A stretch of DNA of 17,150 nucleotides from Gallionella sp. (lineage in GTDB: Bacteria; Pseudomonadota; Gammaproteobacteria; Burkholderiales; Gallionellaceae). Of this stretch, positions 12,855-17,150 are shown one piece after another. Position 1 is the stretch's first letter; each line of letters starts with the position of its first letter. The stretch spans positions 1 through 17,150 of the forward strand of contig JAUYGW010000187.1 in the NCBI GenBank assembly GCA_030690245.1. The letters run 5' to 3'. The translations under genes and the position numbers were made by a program. A model generated the notes under the pieces. It saw only the letters and a program-made list of their open reading frames with translations. It ran no database searches and was not told the DNA's origin.

Positions 12855-15800
12855 ATGGCCGGTAATTTAAAGTTTGAAAAAATCAAGGCAACCCGCGTGT
12901 TGCTGATGCTGGCCTGCCTGCTGGGGATGGCAATACCCATCGCACCGGCTTGCGCCGCCGAGCCGGTGAAAATCGGCGTGCTGACTTATCGACCCAAATC
13001 GCAAACCCTGGCGCAATGGCAACCTTTGGCAGCCGCTCTCAAGCAGGCTGTGCCGGGGCGCGATTTTGTGGTCGAGGCGCTTGATTTTACCGAAATGGAA
13101 ACGGCGGTTGCCGCCCGCCAACTGGATTTTGCGCTCACCAATCCCGCGCATTATATTTTGCTGGCAAAGCGCGGCGGGATGTCGGCGCCGCTCGCCACAT
13201 TGGCGGCAGATGCGCAAGGCAAGGCCGTCGCCGTCTCCGGCGGCGTCATCTTCAGCCGCGCGGGGCAGGCGAAAATCAACAGCTTGGCCGATTTGCGCGG
13301 CAAGACTATTGCCACCACCAGTACCGGCTCGGTGGGCGGTTATCAGGCGCAGGCATACGAACTGAAGCAGGCGGGCATCCGCCTGCCGCAAGACGCCAAA
13401 ATGCTGTTCACTGGCATGCCGCTCGACAACGTGGTTGCGGCAGTGCTGGCTGACCGCGCCGACGCGGGTTTTGTGCGCGCCGGCGTGCTGGAAGACTTGG
13501 CACGCGAAGACAAGCTGGATATGGCGCAGGTCAAGATTATCAACCGTCAGGATTTGCCTGGATTTCCGGCGCAAGCCTCTACCCGGCTTTATCCGCAATG
13601 GTCATTTGCAGCTTCATCACATATCGACGAAAACCTTGCCCGGAATGTTGCCGCCGCACTCTTCCTGCTGGAAGAAAATCTGGCTGCCGCCAAAGCCATG
13701 AACATCCACGGTTTCGTCATTCCCGCCGACTACACGCCGGTGGAAGATATGCTGCGTGAACTCCGCCTGCCGCCTTTTGATGCAGCACCGGAATTTTCCT
13801 TTTCTGACGTGTGGCGCCAGTATCGCTGGCAGGCCATTTTCTCCCTGATTACCGCCGGATTGATCTTGTTGCTGGGTTTGCGGTTGCTGATCAGCAACCG
13901 CAAGCTGAAAGCCACCCACCTCACCGTGTTGCAGCAAAAACAACAATTGGAGGAAAGCGAACAACGCTACCGCCTCCTGTTCAGCAACAACCCGCTGCCG
14001 ATGTTTATTCTGGCGGAAGACAGCCTGGCGTTCCTGGAGGTGAATGAGCGCGCCATCAAACACTACGGGTTTACGCGCGAGGAATTCAGCCGGATGACGC
14101 TATATGACATCCGCGTCGTAGAGGGTGGCCTGGAGTTCAAGCGCGCGATTACCAGCTCGCCAGGCGACAAAGTCTTGATCGAAGCACGCCAAAAAAAGAA
14201 GGACGGTGCGGTGATTGACGCCGCCATCAACGCCATGCCGATTAAGTACGGCACAACGCCCGCCTGGATTGCGTTGATGCAGGACATTACCGGGCGCAGG
14301 GCCATACAGAGGAAAATGGCGGAACAACTGGCGTTCATCAAGGCGGTCATCAATGCCGAGGTCAATGCCTTGTCGGTTTGCCATGGCATAGACGAACCGC
14401 CTTATACCAATTTCACGGTCTGGAACCCGAGCATGGAGGCGCTGACCGGCTACCGCATGGAAGAGATCAATCACCTCGGCTGGTACCAGACCGTCTATAC
14501 CGATCCGGAACTCCAGGAGCAGGCGCGGCAGCGCATGGAGCGCATACGCCAGGGAGACCACTTGCACGGCGAGGAATGGACGATCACCCGCAAGGATGGC
14601 GGGCACCGCGTTGTCCAGGTTTATACCGTGACCGTTACCGAAGACAAACGCGGCGCTCACACGCTGGCCGTCATGCAAGACATCACCGAACGCAAGCAGG
14701 TGGAAAAAGCGTTGCGCGAAAAAACCCAGCTTCTCGACAGCATCGTCGATAACATTCCCAGCATGGTCTTCCTGAAGCGCGCCTCGGATCTTCGTTTTGT
14801 ATTGTTCAACCGGGCTGGCGAAGCGCTGGTCGGCCACAGCCGCAACGAGCTGCTGGGGCGCAATGATTACGACTTCTTCCCGAAGGAGCAGGCGGATTTT
14901 TTTACCGGCAAAGACCGTGCGACGCTGGAGCAGGGCGGCATAACGGACATACCCGAAGAGCCCATCGAAACCTCCAGCGGAAGCCGTATCCTCCACACAA
15001 AAAAACTGGCGCTCCGGGACGAACAAGGTCAGCCCCAGTATCTGTTAGGTATTTCGGAGGACATTACCGAGCGCAAGCAGATAGAGGCTGCGCTGCAGGA
15101 GAGCGAAAAACTCTATCGTTCCCTGTTCGAAAATACGCTGAACGGACTCGCCTATTGCCAGATGATTTTCGAGCAGGATCAGCCGCAGGACTTCATTTAT
15201 CTCAGCGTTAATGCCGCCTTCGAGACACTGACGGGATTGAAAAATGTCGCTGGCAAAAGGGTGTCCGAAGTTATTCCCGGTATACGGCAGTCCGATGCCG
15301 GCTTATTCGAAATTTACGGGCGGGTATCCCTGTCCGGCAAGCCGGAACAGTTTGAAATATACCTGGAAGCCTTGCAGCAGTGGTTTTGGATATCCGTGTA
15401 TAGCCCGGAAAAGGGGTATTTCTTGGCTGCATTTGACATTATCACCGAGCGAAAAAAATACGAAGAAGAGCTCAAACGCTCCAATGCCGAGCTGGAGCAA
15501 TTCGGCTACGCCATTTCCCACGACATGCGCCAGCCGTTGCGCATGGTCTCGAGCTATTTGCAACTGATCGAGATAAGCCTGTCCGACCAATTGGACAGCG
15601 AGAAGCGCGATTATTTCAACTTCGCCATTGACGGCGCGAAGCGTATCGACCAGATGCTGGTGGCCTTGCTCGAATACTCGCGGGTCGGCAGGATGGGCGA
15701 ACTGCCAAGGTGGATCGAGAGCCGCGCCGTGTTCGACGAGGCGCTGCTGTTCCTCCAGCCGGCCATCAACGAAGCGCAGGCCAGGCTGGATATTTCCGGC

Positions 15801-16172
15801 GACTGGCCATCCATTTTTGTCAATCACGACGAGATATTGAGGCTCATGCAGAACCTGATCGGCAACGCTGCCAAATTCCGTGTCGCCGGGCGGACACCGG
15901 AAATCACGATCACCAGCAAATTGGGCAAGAACGAATGGCACTTGTGCGTCGCCGACAATGGCATCGGCCTGATCCCCGATCAAATCAAACGCTTATTCCA
16001 GATGTTTCAGCGCCTGCAGTTGCGCGCTGCCTACGAAGGCAACGGCGTTGGCCTGGCGCTTTGCCGCAAGATTGTCGAACATCATAAAGGGCGCATCTGG
16101 GCGGAGTCGGCAGGCGAAGGCCAGGGCAGCAAATTTCATGTCGTGTTGCCTGTGCCGCCCCAATCAACATGA
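12855..16172 (+). CDS. Sensor histidine kinase with PhnD-like periplasmic binding domain and four PAS domains
   Basis: This 1105-residue kinase starts with a signal sequence (core about 14-32, likely cleavage after ACA at 34). A PhnD-type substrate-binding domain spans about 36-305, with marks such as GVLTYRPKSQTLAQWQPLA, FALTNPAHYI and LRGKTIATTSTGSVGGY. A transmembrane helix lies at about 325-345. Four PAS/PAC units follow (about 370-485, 492-610, 618-740, 748-868), several ending in DITER. The phytochrome-type HisKA has SHDMRQPLR with acceptor H889, and the ATPase has N1004, D1034 (DNGIGL) and GNGVGLAL (about 1062). No receiver is attached. ATG 12855 is preferred over TTG 12849; no strong ribosome-binding site is visible. 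A PhnD-like sensor domain is known in TtrS (tetrathionate), but the ligand here is unknown. The stop overlaps the next regulator by four bases, so that protein is the likely partner. Confidence 0.93.
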   Translation: MAGNLKFEKIKATRVLLMLACLLGMAIPIAPACAAEPVKIGVLTYRPKSQTLAQWQPLAAALKQAVPGRDFVVEALDFTEMETAVAARQLDFALTNPAHYILLAKRGGMSAPLATLAADAQGKAVAVSGGVIFSRAGQAKINSLADLRGKTIATTSTGSVGGYQAQAYELKQAGIRLPQDAKMLFTGMPLDNVVAAVLADRADAGFVRAGVLEDLAREDKLDMAQVKIINRQDLPGFPAQASTRLYPQWSFAASSHIDENLARNVAAALFLLEENLAAAKAMNIHGFVIPADYTPVEDMLRELRLPPFDAAPEFSFSDVWRQYRWQAIFSLITAGLILLLGLRLLISNRKLKATHLTVLQQKQQLEESEQRYRLLFSNNPLPMFILAEDSLAFLEVNERAIKHYGFTREEFSRMTLYDIRVVEGGLEFKRAITSSPGDKVLIEARQKKKDGAVIDAAINAMPIKYGTTPAWIALMQDITGRRAIQRKMAEQLAFIKAVINAEVNALSVCHGIDEPPYTNFTVWNPSMEALTGYRMEEINHLGWYQTVYTDPELQEQARQRMERIRQGDHLHGEEWTITRKDGGHRVVQVYTVTVTEDKRGAHTLAVMQDITERKQVEKALREKTQLLDSIVDNIPSMVFLKRASDLRFVLFNRAGEALVGHSRNELLGRNDYDFFPKEQADFFTGKDRATLEQGGITDIPEEPIETSSGSRILHTKKLALRDEQGQPQYLLGISEDITERKQIEAALQESEKLYRSLFENTLNGLAYCQMIFEQDQPQDFIYLSVNAAFETLTGLKNVAGKRVSEVIPGIRQSDAGLFEIYGRVSLSGKPEQFEIYLEALQQWFWISVYSPEKGYFLAAFDIITERKKYEEELKRSNAELEQFGYAISHDMRQPLRMVSSYLQLIEISLSDQLDSEKRDYFNFAIDGAKRIDQMLVALLEYSRVGRMGELPRWIESRAVFDEALLFLQPAINEAQARLDISGDWPSIFVNHDEILRLMQNLIGNAAKFRVAGRTPEITITSKLGKNEWHLCVADNGIGLIPDQIKRLFQMFQRLQLRAAYEGNGVGLALCRKIVEHHKGRIWAESAGEGQGSKFHVVLPVPPQST

Positions 16173-16630
16173 GCAGAATCTATATGAGCGAGAACCGCAG
16201 CCCGCGCCTCCTGCTGGTGGAGGACGAACCCGGCGATGCCCGCCTGATGCGGTTGGCGATGCAAAAAAACGGCTACGCCGTCGATCTGCAAGATGCCAGC
16301 GATGGCCACGAAGCGTTATGTTTTCTGCAACGTCGGGGTGAGCAATTTGCCGGCGCGCCACGCCCGGACCTGATTTTGCTGGACCTCAAAATGCCGGGGC
16401 AGGGCGGCCTGGAATTTCTCGAAGCCATCAAGCAGGATGAAAACCTTCGCGCCATTCCGGTGGTGGTGATTACCACGTCGGCGCTCGAAGCCGATGTATT
16501 CAATGCTTACAGGCTGGGTGCGGCGGGTTATGTGCTCAAGCCCGTTGACATCAACGAATTTGTCGCCGCAATCCACAGCCTTGGCCAATACTGGTTCAAG
16601 CTGGTGCGGCTGCCCGAGAATCAGGAATGA
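16169..16630 (+). CDS. Rcp1-like stand-alone response regulator
   Basis: This 153-residue receiver-only protein has V-E18-D19-E20 in the acidic pocket, acceptor D72 in LLDLKMPGQGG, TT at 102-103 and lysine K124 in YVLKPVD. The long loop before the acceptor strand (RRGEQFAGAPRPDLIL) and the C-terminal YWFKLVRLP are typical of the Rcp1 group that partners phytochrome-type kinases. This fits the phytochrome-type HisKA of the kinase directly upstream, whose stop it overlaps by four bases. ATG 16169 is given because of that ATGA coupling; ATG 16184, five codons later, is a credible alternative. Its own stop overlaps another ATG (16627) in the frame of the TonB-dependent receptor. There is no DNA-binding domain, so the output is by protein contact, or it competes for phosphate with the LuxR-type regulator. 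Confidence 0.93.
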   Translation: MSRIYMSENRSPRLLLVEDEPGDARLMRLAMQKNGYAVDLQDASDGHEALCFLQRRGEQFAGAPRPDLILLDLKMPGQGGLEFLEAIKQDENLRAIPVVVITTSALEADVFNAYRLGAAGYVLKPVDINEFVAAIHSLGQYWFKLVRLPENQE

Positions 16631-16647
16631 AGCCAGAAAACACAACC

Positions 16648-16653
16648 AAGGGA
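16648..16653 (+). promoter_or_regulatory. Ribosome-binding site of the TonB-dependent receptor gene, displaced by a hairpin
   Basis: AAGGGA is the best Shine-Dalgarno match near the receptor gene, but it lies 63 bases before the likely ATG (16717). The interval is almost entirely a perfect hairpin (16658-16713). If the hairpin folds, only seven unpaired bases (16654-16657 and 16714-16716) remain between the site and the ATG, which is ideal spacing. Confidence 0.55.
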
Positions 16654-16657
16654 AATT

Positions 16658-16713
16658 TAGGTGCGAATTCATTCGCACACAGCCCATTGTCAGTGCGAAT
16701 GAATTCGCACCTA
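16658..16713. repeat. Perfect palindromic hairpin repeat (GTGCGAATTCATTCGCAC type)
   Basis: Two 21-base arms (16658-16678 and 16693-16713) are perfect reverse complements around a 14-base loop. Each arm also holds an internal imperfect palindrome, with core GTGCGAATTCATTCGCAC. The form is that of a REP-like dispersed element; I recall similar sequences in intergenic regions of other proteobacteria, but copy number in this genome cannot be judged from one window. It lies after the response regulator stop and immediately before the receptor start. Confidence 0.88.
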
Positions 16714-16716
16714 CAA

Positions 16717-17150
16717 ATGCTGCTCAAGAGCATGGCGCTATGGAAAGGTTTTCGCCAGATGTTTTTTATTGCGCCAACCGTGTTGGCGATGCTGCCCGCG
16801 CCGGCTGGCGCGGCAAGCGCAACCGATCTCACCGAACTTTCCATCGAGCAGCTGCTGGATGTCGAGGTCACTTCGGCGGGGCGCAAGGCCCAGAAACTGG
16901 AGAATACCGCGACGGCCATCTACGTGATCACTCAGGAAGATATCCGCCGCTCCGGCATGACCACCATTCCCGAACTGTTGCGCAGAGTGCCGGGGTTGCA
17001 GGTGGCGCAGATTAACGGCAATACCGTGGCCGTCGGCAGCCGTGGCTTCAACCAGAGGTACAGCAACAAACTGCTGGTTATGCTGGACGGGCGCACCCTG
17101 TACACGCCGACATTCTCAGGTGTTTTTTGGGATGCCCAGGATGTGGTGCT
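16717..17150 (+). CDS. TonB-dependent outer-membrane receptor, N-terminal part (cut by window end)
   Basis: The first 144 codons are visible. A signal peptide (core FFIAPTVLAMLPAPAGA, cleavage near residue 32) is followed by LTELSIEQLLDVEVTSAGRK, a conserved start in a subgroup of TonB-dependent receptors. The plug domain then has the marks AIYVITQEDIRRSG, IPELLRRVPGLQV, SRGFNQRYSNKLLVMLDGRT and YTPTFSGVFWDAQDV. The protein should be a gated beta-barrel importer powered by TonB-ExbBD; the substrate is not shown. The frame is open back to ATG 16627, which overlaps the regulator stop, so starts at 16627, 16699, 16717 and 16732 are all possible. I prefer 16717 because the signal peptide then has normal length and AAGGGA can be brought near by hairpin folding. 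Position after the PhnD-type kinase and its regulator suggests control by that pair. Confidence 0.88.
   Translation, partial: MLLKSMALWKGFRQMFFIAPTVLAMLPAPAGAASATDLTELSIEQLLDVEVTSAGRKAQKLENTATAIYVITQEDIRRSGMTTIPELLRRVPGLQVAQINGNTVAVGSRGFNQRYSNKLLVMLDGRTLYTPTFSGVFWDAQDVV

Noticed and set aside
16494..17015. 173-codon + strand frame across the end of the Rcp1-like regulator and the start of the receptor
   Set aside because: It is out of frame with both genes; the correct receptor frame gives a signal peptide and a TonB plug domain.

Overview
The window is a stretch of a Gram-negative proteobacterial chromosome in which every supported gene is on the + strand. SecD/SecF, an E. coli-type DedA protein, a glycine-zipper outer-envelope protein and a TonB-dependent receptor all point to a two-membrane cell. 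Codon choice and protein style suggest a betaproteobacterium, perhaps of the Nitrosomonadales/Gallionellaceae type; this is inference and no taxonomic marker gene is present.

Region 1 (1-3300) is housekeeping: the 3' end of secD, then secF, a dedA-family gene and a secreted glycine-zipper protein with a 50-residue internal duplication. The gaps on both sides of secF hold facing copies of a dispersed repeat built from about 10-bp CACGGAT units, and a degenerate single arm of a similar repeat follows dedA. A perfect 19-bp stem terminator (3254-3297) closes this region.

Region 2 (3414-12711) is a dense signalling cluster. A CheY-like regulator, a small double zinc-ribbon protein and a lone GspE/PilB-type ATPase are translationally coupled. 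They are followed by a CHASE-PAS-PAS hybrid histidine kinase with two receiver domains, two stand-alone receivers, an Hpt-REC-REC-GGDEF diguanylate cyclase and a REC-LuxR transcription regulator. Several of these genes overlap or are one base apart. The parts form a plausible phosphorelay from the kinase, through receivers and the Hpt domain, to cyclic-di-GMP synthesis. The nearby ATPase hints at pili or secretion as a target, but no pilin or secretin is in view.

Region 3 (12712-17150) begins with a 143-bp gap containing nested inverted repeats. A second sensor kinase follows, with a PhnD-like periplasmic binding domain and four PAS domains. It overlaps an Rcp1-like response regulator, which leads directly to a TonB-dependent receptor cut by the window end. 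A perfect 21-bp-arm hairpin repeat lies between a good ribosome-binding site and the likely receptor start codon; folding it would restore normal spacing.

In all there are nine receiver domains, two histidine kinases, one Hpt, one GGDEF and one LuxR output within about 13 kb. No tRNA, rRNA, CRISPR array, transposase or prophage gene was seen, and no gene-free stretch exceeds 300 bases.
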